A stretch of DNA of 64,000 bases from Solidesulfovibrio sp. (GCF_038562415.1 NZ_JBCFBA010000015.1:62001-126000), one strand, 5' to 3'. Numbered from the stretch's first letter, positions 38,740 through 47,877 are shown. Translations and numbers: made by a program. The notes: generated by a model not told the origin, from the sequence alone.

Positions 38740-41184
38740 ATGACGCCCGGGCGCGCCGTCCTTCTCCCCCTGCTTGCCATCCTCGTCCTGTGGGCGGGTG
38801 TCGCCCCGCTTGGCGCCGCCGAGGACACCGACTGGCAACTCGTCCTCGAGACCCTGCGCAAGCAGGACCAGCTCGTCCACGAACGCCTCGAAGCCTTTCG
38901 CGCCCGCCACGCCGCCGACGCGGCCGACGAAGCCCTGGAAATGGATCGGCTGCTCCATGTCCGGGCTCGCCTGGCCCTGTGGCAGGCCACGGCCTCGGAT
39001 CCCTGGGAGATCCGCGACGTCCTGGCCGGGTTCGCCCGGCTGCGCCAGGACGTGGAACGCCTGTCCCAGCGGCCCCAGCAGGCCTGGGCCAGCCTGGAAC
39101 AAAGCGTGGCCATCCTCGACACCTACAAGGAACGGCTCACGGAAATCAGCCGCCAGGCCATTCCCGACCGTTTCCTCAAGGACATCGAGAACTCACGGGA
39201 TTCCATGGCCTCCCTGGGCCTGGCCATCGCCGGCATGCGCGACGCCATCGCCGCCCAGACCACGCCCCTGCGCGACCTGGCCGGCCAGATCGCCGGCGCC
39301 GAGGCCGAACTGAGCGCCGCCCTGGCCCCGGCCTGGAAACGCTACTATGCCACGGTGTTTCCCACTCCGTTCTCGCCTGTTTTCCTCCATGCCCTTTCCC
39401 AGGAACTGGAGGACTGGGACCTGTGGAAGGACCTCGGCTGGGACCTGATCCGGACACCGCACAATTCGCGGTTGCTATCCAGCGGCGCCCTGGCCTCGGC
39501 CGAACTGGCCCTGGCCTCCATGGTCCTTTGCCTGGGGCTGTTGTGGTACCTGGTCCGAAAGGGCCTGTCGCCGGCGGCCCGTACGATCCTGCGCCGGGCC
39601 GCCGGCTGCCTGTCGGTGGGCGTTTTCTTCCTGGCCTTTTCCCTGCGCGCGCCGTTTTTCCTGTTTACGAGCCTGAGTTCCGTGGGGGAAATCGCGCTCA
39701 CCGCCGCCCTGGTCCTGCTGACGCGGCTGCGCGGGCCAAGCGCCAAGGGCTTCCGCCCGCCGGTGCTGTGGCCCACCTGGCGCCTGTTCGCCCTGGGGCT
39801 GCTGCTCGAGACCCTGCGCGTGCCCGAGCCGCTCATGACGCCCTTGCTGTGCGCCTTTTTCCTCGTCTCCGCCCTGGCCTTCAACCGGCGCCACGCGGCC
39901 ACGCCGGCCAAGCTGCGGCTGGACCGGGCCGTCACCCGGGCCATGACCCTGCTTCTGCCGCTGCTCGCGCTTTTGTCCCTGTGCGGCCTGCCGCAAACGG
40001 CCATCCTCGGCGCCTCGTCGCTGTTCTACATCGCCCTGGCCCTGCGCTACGCGAGCCTCACCACCGCCTTTCTGGGCGAAAAGACCGTCGAGCACCGCCA
40101 CGGCCGGCCGCCGGTGCTGCTCGGCATCGCCGCCGGCGCGGGCTACCCGTTTTTCTTCCTGTGCTTCCTGTTCGGCTTCCTGTGGCTGCTTTCGACCCAA
40201 TACGGCGGCGAGAACGTCTTCCTGGAACTGCTCACCACCGAGGCCCACGTGGAATCCGTGGGCATCAGCCTGCAAAAGCTGGCCATGCTGCTCGGTGGGT
40301 TCTACGTGGCCAAGGCCATGATCGCCCTTTCGGCCAACTTCATCGCCGAGCTGACCGGCCGCCGCCGGGCCGTGGAACGCGGCGCCAAGGAATCGCTTCT
40401 GACCATCAACACCTATGCCTGGTGGGGGCTCTACGCCCTTTTCGTCATGTCGGTGCTGGGGCTTTCCCTGACCAGCGTGGCCGTGGTGGCCGGCGGCTTG
40501 TCGGTGGGCATCGGTTTCGGCCTGCAGACCATGGTCAATAATTTCATCAGCGGCCTGATCCTGCTGTTCGGCCGCTCGGTCCAGGCCGGGGACACCCTGC
40601 AACTCGGCGACCTGTGGGGCGTGGTCAGGGAGGTCAACATCCGCAACACCGAGGTGCTCACCCTGGACAACGCCACGGTGTTCGTGCCCAACTCCGAGCT
40701 CATTTCCGGCAAGATCGTCAACTGGAGCCACCAGGACCCGAGCGTGCGCCGCGACATCTGCCTGGGCGTGGCCTACGGCTCGGACATCGCCAAGGTGCGC
40801 GAACTGCTGCTGGCCGCCGCCGCCACCTGCCCGGCCGTGCTGGAGGTCCCCGCCCCCAGCGTGCTGCACTGGGACTTCGGGGCCAGCAGCCTGGATTTCC
40901 GGCTGCGGGTCTGGCTGGCCGACGTGTCCAATGCCGTCACCAACACCTGCGCCATCCGCGAGGCCATCGACGGGCTTTTCCGCCAGGCCGGCATCGAGAT
41001 CGCCTTTCCCCAGGCCGACCTCCACCTGCGTTCGGCCCCGGCCCTGGAGGCACTCGCCCAAACCCTGCAACCCGAGGGGCGCGACCGCCTGGAGGCACTC
41101 GCCACCAGGCTCGCGGCCCTGGAACGACGCGTCGGCGCAACGGCCCCCGCCGCCGACCAGGAAACGAAGGACGAAACCACATGA
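38740..41184 (+). CDS. Large mechanosensitive channel, MscS/MscK family
   Basis: 814 residues. Signal peptide (AVLLPLLAILVLWAGVAPLGAAE), a periplasmic coiled-coil-rich domain to about 250, multiple membrane helices at about 250-600, then the MscS pore helix and beta domain (VVAGGLSVGIGFGLQTMVNN, FGRSVQAGDTLQL, NTEVLTLDNATVFVPNSELI). It opens on membrane tension to release solutes during osmotic downshock. A C-terminal coiled coil is likely. The ATG at 38740 has a weak ribosome-binding site. The stop overlaps the next start (ATGA). Confidence 0.9.
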   Translation: MTPGRAVLLPLLAILVLWAGVAPLGAAEDTDWQLVLETLRKQDQLVHERLEAFRARHAADAADEALEMDRLLHVRARLALWQATASDPWEIRDVLAGFARLRQDVERLSQRPQQAWASLEQSVAILDTYKERLTEISRQAIPDRFLKDIENSRDSMASLGLAIAGMRDAIAAQTTPLRDLAGQIAGAEAELSAALAPAWKRYYATVFPTPFSPVFLHALSQELEDWDLWKDLGWDLIRTPHNSRLLSSGALASAELALASMVLCLGLLWYLVRKGLSPAARTILRRAAGCLSVGVFFLAFSLRAPFFLFTSLSSVGEIALTAALVLLTRLRGPSAKGFRPPVLWPTWRLFALGLLLETLRVPEPLMTPLLCAFFLVSALAFNRRHAATPAKLRLDRAVTRAMTLLLPLLALLSLCGLPQTAILGASSLFYIALALRYASLTTAFLGEKTVEHRHGRPPVLLGIAAGAGYPFFFLCFLFGFLWLLSTQYGGENVFLELLTTEAHVESVGISLQKLAMLLGGFYVAKAMIALSANFIAELTGRRRAVERGAKESLLTINTYAWWGLYALFVMSVLGLSLTSVAVVAGGLSVGIGFGLQTMVNNFISGLILLFGRSVQAGDTLQLGDLWGVVREVNIRNTEVLTLDNATVFVPNSELISGKIVNWSHQDPSVRRDICLGVAYGSDIAKVRELLLAAAATCPAVLEVPAPSVLHWDFGASSLDFRLRVWLADVSNAVTNTCAIREAIDGLFRQAGIEIAFPQADLHLRSAPALEALAQTLQPEGRDRLEALATRLAALERRVGATAPAADQETKDETT

Positions 41185-42311
41185 CGGATGATCCCAGGCA
41201 AGAGCCCGCCAAAGTCTATTTCGCCGACCTGCGCGCCCGGGCGGCCAACAAGAACCGCACGGCGAAAATCAAGAAGCTCTTCGAGGCGGCGGGATTTGCC
41301 GACACCGTGGCCAAGGGCGACCTGACGGCCATCAAGGTCCATTTCGGCGAGCGCGGCTGCGACACCCACATAAGCCCCAGCCACGCCCGTACCGTGGTGG
41401 AGCTGGTCAAGGCCCGGGGCGGCAAGCCCTTCGTCACCGACACCAACACCCTCTATTCCGGCAGCCGCCACAACGCCGTGGACCACCTGGCCACGGCCGT
41501 GGAACACGGCTTCGACTACGCCGTGCTCGGCGCGCCGGTGGTCATCGCCGACGGCCTGGACAGCAGCAACGTCATCGAGGTGGAAATCGCCGGCAAGCAT
41601 TTCCGGAAGGTGAAAATCGCCGGCGACATCGTGCGCGCCGACGGGCTTATGGTCCTGTCGCACTTCAAGGGCCACGAGCTGGCCGGCTTCGGCGGCGCGG
41701 TCAAAAACCTGGCCATGGGCTGCGCCCCCCGGGCCGGCAAGCAGGACCAGCACTGCGTGCGCTTCGCCGTGGACCTCAAAAAATGCATCGGCTGTGGCGA
41801 GTGCGTGGCCGTGTGTCCGGTTGGTGCGGCGGCCTTGCACGGCAAGAAGGCCCTCATCGAAAAAAGCCTGTGCATCGGCTGCGGCGAATGCCTGACGGTG
41901 TGCCCCAAAAAAGCCATGCGCATCGACTGGCACACGGAAATCGTGCCGTTCATGGAACGCCTGGTGGAATACGCCCTGGGCGCGGTGACGGGAAAGGCCG
42001 GCAAGACGGCGTTTCTCAATTTCCTGACCAACGTCACCCCGGACTGCGACTGCGTGCCCTGGTCCGACGCGCCCATCGTGCCGGACATCGGCTTTCTGGC
42101 CTCCACCGACCCGGTGGCCCTGGATCGGGCCTGCCTCGACCTGGTCAACGAGCAGGCCGCCTGCCCGGACTGCAAGCTCGAACACGGCCTGGCCACGGGC
42201 GAGGACAAGTTCACCGCCCTGTGGAAATGGACGCGCGGCGATGTGACCTTCGTCCACGGCCAGGCCGTGGGCCTGGGCAGGCCGCGCTACGAACTGGTGC
42301 GCATCGAGTAG
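41181..42311 (+). CDS. DUF362 protein with two 4Fe-4S clusters
   Basis: 376 residues. The N-terminal DUF362 domain (AIKVHFGERGCDTHISPSHA, HFKGHELAGFGGAVKNLAMG) surrounds a ferredoxin insert with two CxxCxxCxxxC motifs (CIGCGECVAVCPVGA and CIGCGECLTVCPKKA). A C-terminal segment with VTPDCDCVPWSDAPIVPDIG completes the fold. Proteins of this kind occur widely in anaerobes; their reaction is not established, though electron transfer is likely. It is co-translated with the MscS gene (ATGA overlap). Confidence 0.87.
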   Translation: MTDDPRQEPAKVYFADLRARAANKNRTAKIKKLFEAAGFADTVAKGDLTAIKVHFGERGCDTHISPSHARTVVELVKARGGKPFVTDTNTLYSGSRHNAVDHLATAVEHGFDYAVLGAPVVIADGLDSSNVIEVEIAGKHFRKVKIAGDIVRADGLMVLSHFKGHELAGFGGAVKNLAMGCAPRAGKQDQHCVRFAVDLKKCIGCGECVAVCPVGAAALHGKKALIEKSLCIGCGECLTVCPKKAMRIDWHTEIVPFMERLVEYALGAVTGKAGKTAFLNFLTNVTPDCDCVPWSDAPIVPDIGFLASTDPVALDRACLDLVNEQAACPDCKLEHGLATGEDKFTALWKWTRGDVTFVHGQAVGLGRPRYELVRIE

Positions 42312-42344
42312 GGGAAAAAAAGAAGAATCGGGGCGCTGCCCCGA

Positions 42345-42391
42345 GCCCCGCCGGGGGGCATGATGCCCCCCGGACCCCCTCGAAGGGGGGT
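42345..42391. repeat. REP-like palindromic element C, possible terminator of the DUF362 gene
   Basis: Centre: CCGGGGGGCAT (42351-42361), one base, then ATGCCCCCCGG (42363-42373), followed by ACCCCCT...AGGGGGGT as a second small hairpin. The architecture parallels the reverse complement of elements A (42789-42832) and B (49620-49666): a GC-rich lead, a long perfect stem around one base, then an ACC(C/T)CC tail. It lies 34 bp after the DUF362 stop and may also stop transcription. Confidence 0.65.
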
Positions 42392-42402
42392 GTGGGGCCG
42401 TT

Positions 42403-42738
42403 TCATGGCGCGGGTGGGCGGGTGTTGGCCTTGATGCAGGCGGCGGTGGCCGAGGCGGCCTTGCGCTGCATGTCCGGGGGCATGGCCCCGTTTCTCAGGA
42501 TGTAGTCCACGGTCTGGGAATTGATCAGCGCCCCGGTCTGCTGCATGGCGCACTTGCAGATGGCGGCGGTCTGGGCCTTGTTGTAGCCCTTCCTGGCGAA
42601 TTCCGCCTCCCGGGCCAGGCACTGCTGGGTCAGTTTCTCCGTCAGGTCCTTGCGCATGCCCGGCGTGACCTGCACCCCGGCCGCGCCGGCCAGGCCCGGC
42701 AGGCACACCACCACCAACAACAGTACCACATACCGCAT
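42403..42738 (-). CDS. Small secreted protein with three Cys, unknown function
   Basis: 111 residues with a clear signal peptide (VVLLLVVVCLPGLAGAAG). The mature part is helical and charged with Cys in LTQQCLARE, ICKCAMQQTG and TAACIKAN. The YNKAQTAAICKCAMQQTGAL segment looks like a small conserved periplasmic domain, but I cannot name a family. It lies downstream of the CydA-like/octahaem operon on the same strand, separated by REP-like DNA and a 47-base G run on its sense strand. That run lies about 130-180 bp upstream of its start and could affect expression. Confidence 0.72.
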   Translation of the reverse strand: MRYVVLLLVVVCLPGLAGAAGVQVTPGMRKDLTEKLTQQCLAREAEFARKGYNKAQTAAICKCAMQQTGALINSQTVDYILRNGAMPPDMQRKAASATAACIKANTRPPAP

Positions 42739-42788
42739 ACCGCACCCCGCTCAACCGAATGCTTCCATGGATAATACTCCCCCCATCG

Positions 42789-42832
42789 GGGAGGTCCAGG
42801 AGGGGATCATCCCCTCCTGGCCGCCGGAGGCC
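42789..42832. repeat. REP-like palindromic element A
   Basis: Contains CCAGGAGGGGAT, one base, ATCCCCTCCTGG: a perfect 12-bp stem. The flanks GAGGT and CCGCCGGAGGC are identical to those of element B inside mqnB. Located between the octahaem cytochrome gene and the small secreted protein gene. Confidence 0.75.
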
Positions 42833-42868
42833 TCTTCCCTCCCCTCCCCCCCCGCGCCCCCCCCCCCG

Positions 42869-42916
<48 letters not shown>

Positions 42917-42965
42917 CCGGAGGCATCTCCCCTCCCTTCTCCCCCATCTCCCCCGCCCCTTCCCC

Positions 42966-45611
42966 CTACTCCCGTTCCATATTCGGGTGATGGACGTCGC
43001 CGCCCTGCATCTCCACGGTGTGGCAGACGTCGCAGCGCTTGGCCGAGCCGACGACGCCCGGGAATCCCATGTACTGCATGGCCGGGATGTTGTTGCCGTC
43101 GAGGCCATAGCCGTTGGCGGCCACGAAGGTGGCATGGGGGCTGCCGTGGCAGGCCGCGCAGGGGATGTTGCCCGTGTCTTCCTTGCGGTTGCGGAAAAGC
43201 CCGGCCGCGTCCTTGGTCCAGGTGTTAAACGCCGAGGCCTTCGCCTCCGGCCGGGTGAAGTCCTTGTGGCAGGTCAGGCAGTCGGGCTCCTGCGTCCAGG
43301 CCGCCCGGGGCCGCACGTCGGCCACGGCCGCCACGCTTCGGGGCGAAAGCGGCGCCATGAGCCGGGCGGCGGCCGGCTTGCCGGCGGCCTTCTCGAAGGC
43401 CAAAAGCGACAGGGCGTGGTCTTCCATGTACCCGTGGCAGCGCGCGCAGCCGATGCCGGCGGCGGCATGGTTGTCGCGCTGGGCTTGGGTCACGCCGTCC
43501 GGGGAGGTCGGGTGGCAGTTGGAGCAGGCCGTTGCGTCCCCGCCGGCGAGGTAGGAGGCGTGGAAACCGTGGACCGCGGCGGACAGGCTCAAAAGGCCCG
43601 GCAGCCCCTTGCTGTCGATACCGGCGTTGGGGCTGGCGCTTTGGTGGCAGCCCTGGCAGGTCACGGGCGCGCCGGCCCTGGCCCGGGAAGCCAGGTCGGT
43701 GCCGTTTCGCTTGTCGTGGACGGCGAGAATCCCCTTGGCCGTGTCCGCGGAAACGCCGGTCACCCCGTCCACGGCGAAGGCGCCGCCGTGGCAGGTGAAG
43801 CAACGCATTTCCGTGGAGGCCGGGGCCAGGGCCTTGGTCACGGCCAGGGTTTCGCCGGTCTTGGCGTCCTTGGCCGTCAGCGTGAACACGGGGTAGGGAT
43901 CGACCCCGCCCTTGTCCGGATAGGGAGTCACGGGGATGCCGGCGGCACTGTAGAGCTTGTCGCCGGCGGCCATGGTTCCGTCCGGGGCGAGCCCGGTAAA
44001 CGACACGTCGGCGTCGAGCTTTTTGCCGATGATCTCCTTGGCATACTTCCAGAAGTCCGAGCGCGCCGCCGGGTGCTTGAAGCCCTCGGGCGCCTCGTAG
44101 GTCACGGTGACGTCCTGGGTGACGACCTCGGGCATGACGTCTCGCTTGACCAGCACGGCCGCCAGCGTGTTGCCGGGCACGCCCAGGGAAAACGAGCCGT
44201 CGCAGCCGGCCGTGGCCACAACGCCCAGGGAATTGAAGCCGATGAGCAGATAGGGCGCGCTGGCCGCGTCGAAGGGCGGCAGGTCGATCGCCGTCGGGGT
44301 CACGTCCACGGGCTTTTGGGCTACCGGCTTTTGGCCGTTTATGCCCTGGGCCAGGTAGGCGGCCAGGGCGGCCTTTTCCTCGGCGCTGCCGAGAAAGGGC
44401 GGCATGTGGGTAAAAAGCTTGCCCTGGCCGGTGAGGTAGGCCTCCAGGCCCGGGGCGTCGATGTGGGCGGTGTAGGCGCGGATGTCCTTGAACGGGCCGC
44501 CCACGCTGTGGCAGGCCAGGCACTGCATGGCGTAGAGTTCGCGGCCGGCCTCCTGGCCGTTTTGGGCCGTGACCTGCTTGACCTTGGCAAAGCGCGCCCG
44601 GGGCAGGAAGGGCGCGTCGTAGGGCGCGGCCTGGCCGGGGCGGATGTCCGTGGACCAGATCTGGCCGTGGACGAGCCAGGGCTTGCGGGCGGCCTCGCGG
44701 ATGGTCTCGAAGGTGCCGACGAGCCCCAGGCCGAGGACGAGCAGGATGACGGTCAGGGCCCGGCGCAGGGGCAGCGGCAGCCCGGTGACCAGGGCCATGG
44801 CCCCGGCGGCCAGGGCCACGAGCAGGAAGGGATAGCTCGTGCGCCAGGCCGCGATCTCGCCCGAGCGGCGCAGCACGAAGTCCCGCACCGCCTCGGGCAG
44901 CACGCCCACGTACCACCAGCCCGAAAGCAGCAGCACCGGGGCGCAGGCCACCACCCAGCGGCAGGCGCCGCGCAGCATGGTCTCCCGGGCCTTGGCGTCC
45001 GGGATGCCCAGCGCCGTGGCGAAGCCGAACAGCCCGGCCAGCAGCAAGGCCAGGGCAGAGCGCAGCACCAGGGACGGCCAGAAGGTGGGGTTGAAAAAGC
45101 CGTCCCAGAAGTCATGCGTCACCGGCCAGTCGCCCGGGGTGAGCATGAAGCCGATGATGCCGTTGACCGTGAAAAGCGACAGGAAGGCGAAGAGGAAATA
45201 GAGCCAGCCCACGCGCAGGTGGGTCTTCGCGTCCAGGCGGTCGAAGCCGTAGTAGTAAACGAGCAGGGCCGCGATCTCGCCGGCGAAAAACGCCCACTCC
45301 GTGGCCCAGCCCCAGGCGAAGGTGCGCACCAGGGTCAGCGTCGCCTGGGGGGAGAGGACGGAAATGGTCAGCCAGATGCCCACGCCCGAAAGCCCGCCGA
45401 AGACCATGGTCAAAAGCAGGAAGAAGCGGGTGTGGCGGTGCAGGTAGTCAAGCAGGGGTTTGGAGCCGAGCCGGCGGGCCTTGCGTTCGGTCAGGACCAG
45501 GAACAGGCCGCCGCCCACGGCGAAATGGGCCACGTAGACGTGGAGCACGGCAATGACGATGATCCAGAAGCCGCCACCGAAGGCGGACAGTTGCCAGACG
45601 GGGTATTCCAT
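42966..45611 (-). CDS. Cytochrome bd subunit I-like membrane protein fused to octahaem cytochrome c domain
   Basis: 881 residues. The N-terminal 330 residues form about eight membrane helices that align with CydA. AVLHVYVAHFAVGGGLFLVL places His24 at the haem b595 ligand position. TEWAFFAGEIAALLVYYYGF and FDRL correspond to the CydA Glu99/Glu107 helix and its GWDRL turn. At the equivalent of the haem b558 His186, FWPSLVLRSALALLLAG has no His. From about 360 to 881 a periplasmic domain carries eight CXXCH sites: CLACH, CFTCH, CQGCH, CSNCH, CARCH, CLTCH, CAACH and CDVCH. It probably passes electrons between the quinone pool and periplasmic cytochromes rather than reducing oxygen (inference). 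Second gene of a two-gene operon, 3 bp after its partner. Confidence 0.82.
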   Translation of the reverse strand: MEYPVWQLSAFGGGFWIIVIAVLHVYVAHFAVGGGLFLVLTERKARRLGSKPLLDYLHRHTRFFLLLTMVFGGLSGVGIWLTISVLSPQATLTLVRTFAWGWATEWAFFAGEIAALLVYYYGFDRLDAKTHLRVGWLYFLFAFLSLFTVNGIIGFMLTPGDWPVTHDFWDGFFNPTFWPSLVLRSALALLLAGLFGFATALGIPDAKARETMLRGACRWVVACAPVLLLSGWWYVGVLPEAVRDFVLRRSGEIAAWRTSYPFLLVALAAGAMALVTGLPLPLRRALTVILLVLGLGLVGTFETIREAARKPWLVHGQIWSTDIRPGQAAPYDAPFLPRARFAKVKQVTAQNGQEAGRELYAMQCLACHSVGGPFKDIRAYTAHIDAPGLEAYLTGQGKLFTHMPPFLGSAEEKAALAAYLAQGINGQKPVAQKPVDVTPTAIDLPPFDAASAPYLLIGFNSLGVVATAGCDGSFSLGVPGNTLAAVLVKRDVMPEVVTQDVTVTYEAPEGFKHPAARSDFWKYAKEIIGKKLDADVSFTGLAPDGTMAAGDKLYSAAGIPVTPYPDKGGVDPYPVFTLTAKDAKTGETLAVTKALAPASTEMRCFTCHGGAFAVDGVTGVSADTAKGILAVHDKRNGTDLASRARAGAPVTCQGCHQSASPNAGIDSKGLPGLLSLSAAVHGFHASYLAGGDATACSNCHPTSPDGVTQAQRDNHAAAGIGCARCHGYMEDHALSLLAFEKAAGKPAAARLMAPLSPRSVAAVADVRPRAAWTQEPDCLTCHKDFTRPEAKASAFNTWTKDAAGLFRNRKEDTGNIPCAACHGSPHATFVAANGYGLDGNNIPAMQYMGFPGVVGSAKRCDVCHTVEMQGGDVHHPNMERE

Positions 45612-45614
45612 GGC

Positions 45615-46664
45615 TTAGGGCCTCCCCGCCTGGCCGCGGTAGCGGCAAACCGCCCAGGCGACAGCCGCCCCGACCGCGGCGCAAGCGGCCAGGAACATGA
45701 AAAACGGGCCATACTGCGCCGCGACGGGCAACGAGGCCGGGGAAAAAACCGGGGCCAGGCTGGCCAGCCTGGCCAACTCGCGCACCGCCACCATGGCGCA
45801 GGCCGTGGCCACGGCGAAAAAGGCCGCCCCGCCCACCGCACCCCGAAGCCCCTGGATAAGCGCCGCGCCGGCCAGGCACACGCCGATGGCCAGCACGGCC
45901 GTGGCCAGGCCGTCGCCGCCCAGAAACGCCCAGTGCACCGCGCGCGGCTGGGCGAAAAGGTACCACGGCCCGAGCGCGAACTGGGCCATGGTCGCCCGGG
46001 TGAACCAGGCCAGGCCCAGGCGCGCGCGTTCACCGGCCGCCGCGTCGCCCCGGGCCGCCGCCTTGCGGTTGAGGATGGCCAGGAACAGCCCGGCCACGGC
46101 CAGGGAGGCGGCCACGAAATGGAGCCAGCGGGGCAGAAAGGTGGCGTCGCCGAAATTGAGGATGGTGCCGCCCGGGTTGTCGAAATAGGCCATCCAGGCG
46201 GCCGGCCGCACGGCCAGGGAGGAGACGTTGACCAGGATGCCGCTTGCCGCCGCGAGCAGTACGGCGGCCACGGCCAGGGCCGGTTTCGAGGCCGAAAGGG
46301 CCAGGCGCGGCTGGGCCTTGTAGAGCAGCGCGTAGGCGAGCATGACCACCAGGAAAAGCGACAGCCAGAAGGCGGCCGAAAGCACGGCGGCGGTATAGAG
46401 GTATTGGCCGTAGAGCACCGAGGCGAACAACAGCGGCGGGATGGCCAGGTTGACGCCCACGGCCACGGCCGTGGGCAGTTTGCCGCCGAGGGAAACGGCC
46501 GCCCCCCGGTCCCGGCCGGGGGTGAACAGGGCGATGAGCGTGCCGCCGAGGACGACGTTGACGACCAGCAGGTGGGCCGCGAACGTCGGCAACAACAGCA
46601 GTTCGAACATCCCCCAGGGAGCGGGCAGGGCCAGCCCGGGGGGCGCGGCAAGGGGCGGATGCAT
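45615..46664 (-). CDS. Polytopic membrane protein, partner subunit of the octahaem fusion (distant CydA-like)
   Basis: 349 residues, about nine membrane helices, no cytoplasmic domain. The first helix LLPTFAAHLLVVNVVLGGTL places a His and a following Gly-Gly in the same pattern as the first helix of the fusion protein and of CydA, so it may be a second, divergent CydA-like subunit (inference). Further His residues occur in FLPRWLHFVAASLAVAGL and QPRAVHWAFLGGD and could ligate haem b. I take ATG 46664 with AAGGAG 12 nt upstream; a TTG at 46691 is less likely. It is transcribed just ahead of the octahaem gene. Confidence 0.72.
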   Translation of the reverse strand: MHPPLAAPPGLALPAPWGMFELLLLPTFAAHLLVVNVVLGGTLIALFTPGRDRGAAVSLGGKLPTAVAVGVNLAIPPLLFASVLYGQYLYTAAVLSAAFWLSLFLVVMLAYALLYKAQPRLALSASKPALAVAAVLLAAASGILVNVSSLAVRPAAWMAYFDNPGGTILNFGDATFLPRWLHFVAASLAVAGLFLAILNRKAAARGDAAAGERARLGLAWFTRATMAQFALGPWYLFAQPRAVHWAFLGGDGLATAVLAIGVCLAGAALIQGLRGAVGGAAFFAVATACAMVAVRELARLASLAPVFSPASLPVAAQYGPFFMFLAACAAVGAAVAWAVCRYRGQAGRP

Positions 46665-46982
46665 GGCGGACGATCTCCTTGTTGCGGGCAAGCCGACGGC
46701 CGGGCGCGGCCAGGGCGGACACCAGGCGTCTGATCACGGTTTTTCCCACGGTACTACATGAACGAGTTGTCAGAAACAACATCGGCGGCGCAAGAGGCCC
46801 TTGCCCGGCCGGGATTGCCGCCCCCCGCCCCCTCGACGCCGCCGGCCGGCCATGCTAGAGGCGGCGCAAAAAAGGGGAGTGCCTCCCCTGGTTTTTCCCT
46901 TTTCCCGCCCGGCCCTTGCCCTTGGACGGTCCAAGGCCATTTCCCCAACCGGGCGGGTTTTTCTTTTCCGGAGGTTTTCGCC
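46665..46982. other. Divergent intergenic region with several dyad elements
   Basis: 318 bp between the leftward cytochrome operon and the rightward 46983 gene. It contains GTTGT-N5-ACAAC at 46766-46780, a bidirectional terminator-like hairpin at 46873-46889 and the palindrome CCTTGGAC-G-GTCCAAGG at 46920-46936. No gene was found in it. Confidence 0.55.
46873..46889. terminator. Bidirectional terminator-like hairpin
   Basis: AGGGGAG-TGC-CTCCCCT flanked by A5 on the left and GGTTTTT on the right, so it could stop transcription in either direction. No recognised gene ends into it on either strand. Confidence 0.5.
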
Positions 46983-47165
46983 ATGGACAAGCGGGAGAAC
47001 CTGGCCTTGCAGGTGACCAAGGAAATCGTGGTCAAATTCGTGGAAACCGGGCGCATCTCGCCCGGCAACTTCACCGAGCATTTCGGCCCCATCTACGAAG
47101 AGGTGCTGCGCGTGATCACACGCGGCGAAACCGGCGCGGGCAAGGACGGGCGCGACGATGGCTGA
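46983..47165 (+). CDS. Small conserved-looking protein upstream of ubiE
   Basis: 60 residues: MDKRENLALQVTKEIVVKFV, then ETGRISPGNFTEHFGPIYEE and a charged tail. A strong GGAGG lies 8 nt before the ATG, and the stop overlaps the ubiE start by 8 nt. Helical, soluble and without a recognised family. The coupling to ubiE suggests a link to menaquinone synthesis, without direct evidence. Confidence 0.78.
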   Translation: MDKRENLALQVTKEIVVKFVETGRISPGNFTEHFGPIYEEVLRVITRGETGAGKDGRDDG

Positions 47166-47877
47166 TCTGCCCGTTCCCGGCGACTCGGGCCGGGTGGCCG
47201 GCATGTTCGGCCGGGTGGCCGGCCATTACGACCTGCTCAACCACCTGCTGTCGGCCGGGCTGGACATCGCCTGGCGCCGGGCCATGGTCCGGGGGCTGCT
47301 CGCCCCGGGGCTGCCGTCCGGGCCGGTCCTGGACCTGGCCGCCGGCACCCTGGACGTGTCGCTGCTGCTGTCGCGCCAGGGCCGGCGGGACATCGTGGCC
47401 GTGGACCCCTGCCTGCCCATGCTGGCCCGGGGCCGGTCCAAGATCCCGGCCGGACCGGGCGCGGCCATCCACCCCGTGCTCGGCGACGGGCTGGCCCTGC
47501 CGCTGCCCGACGGGGCCCTCGCCGGCGCCACCATCGCGTTTGGCATCCGCAACATCCGGCCCCGGCCGGCGGCCTTCGCGGAGCTCGCCCGGGTGGTCAA
47601 ACCCGGCGGCCGGCTGATGGTGCTGGAATTCGGCACGGGCAAGCGCCGGCTGTGGGGCGGGGCCTACAACTTCTACCTGCGAAACGTGCTGCCCCGAATC
47701 GGCAAGCTGGTCTCGGGCGACGACGAGGCCTACCGCTACCTGGCCGCAACGATCCGGGAATTCCCCGACGAGGCGACCCTGGCCACGGAGATGCGCCGGG
47801 CCGGCTTTCGGGACGTGACCTACCGGGCCATGACCGGGGGGATCGTCTTCCTGCACGCCGGGGTCAAGGCCCCATAA
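47158..47877 (+). CDS. ubiE: Demethylmenaquinone methyltransferase (UbiE/MenG)
   Basis: 239 residues. SAM-dependent C-methylation of demethylmenaquinone, the last step of menaquinone synthesis. Family features: VAGMFGRVAGHYDLLNHLLS near the N-terminus, SAM site VLDLAAGTLDVSLLLS, LALPLPDGALAGATIAFGIRN, and ELARVVKPGGRLMVLEFG. Sulfate reducers of this group use menaquinone, so menG is the functional name. It lies near mqnB, mqnD and a polyprenyl diphosphate synthase, which fits one pathway, although a leftward DUF2065 gene and a sugar dehydrogenase intervene. Confidence 0.92.
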   Translation: MADLPVPGDSGRVAGMFGRVAGHYDLLNHLLSAGLDIAWRRAMVRGLLAPGLPSGPVLDLAAGTLDVSLLLSRQGRRDIVAVDPCLPMLARGRSKIPAGPGAAIHPVLGDGLALPLPDGALAGATIAFGIRNIRPRPAAFAELARVVKPGGRLMVLEFGTGKRRLWGGAYNFYLRNVLPRIGKLVSGDDEAYRYLAATIREFPDEATLATEMRRAGFRDVTYRAMTGGIVFLHAGVKAP

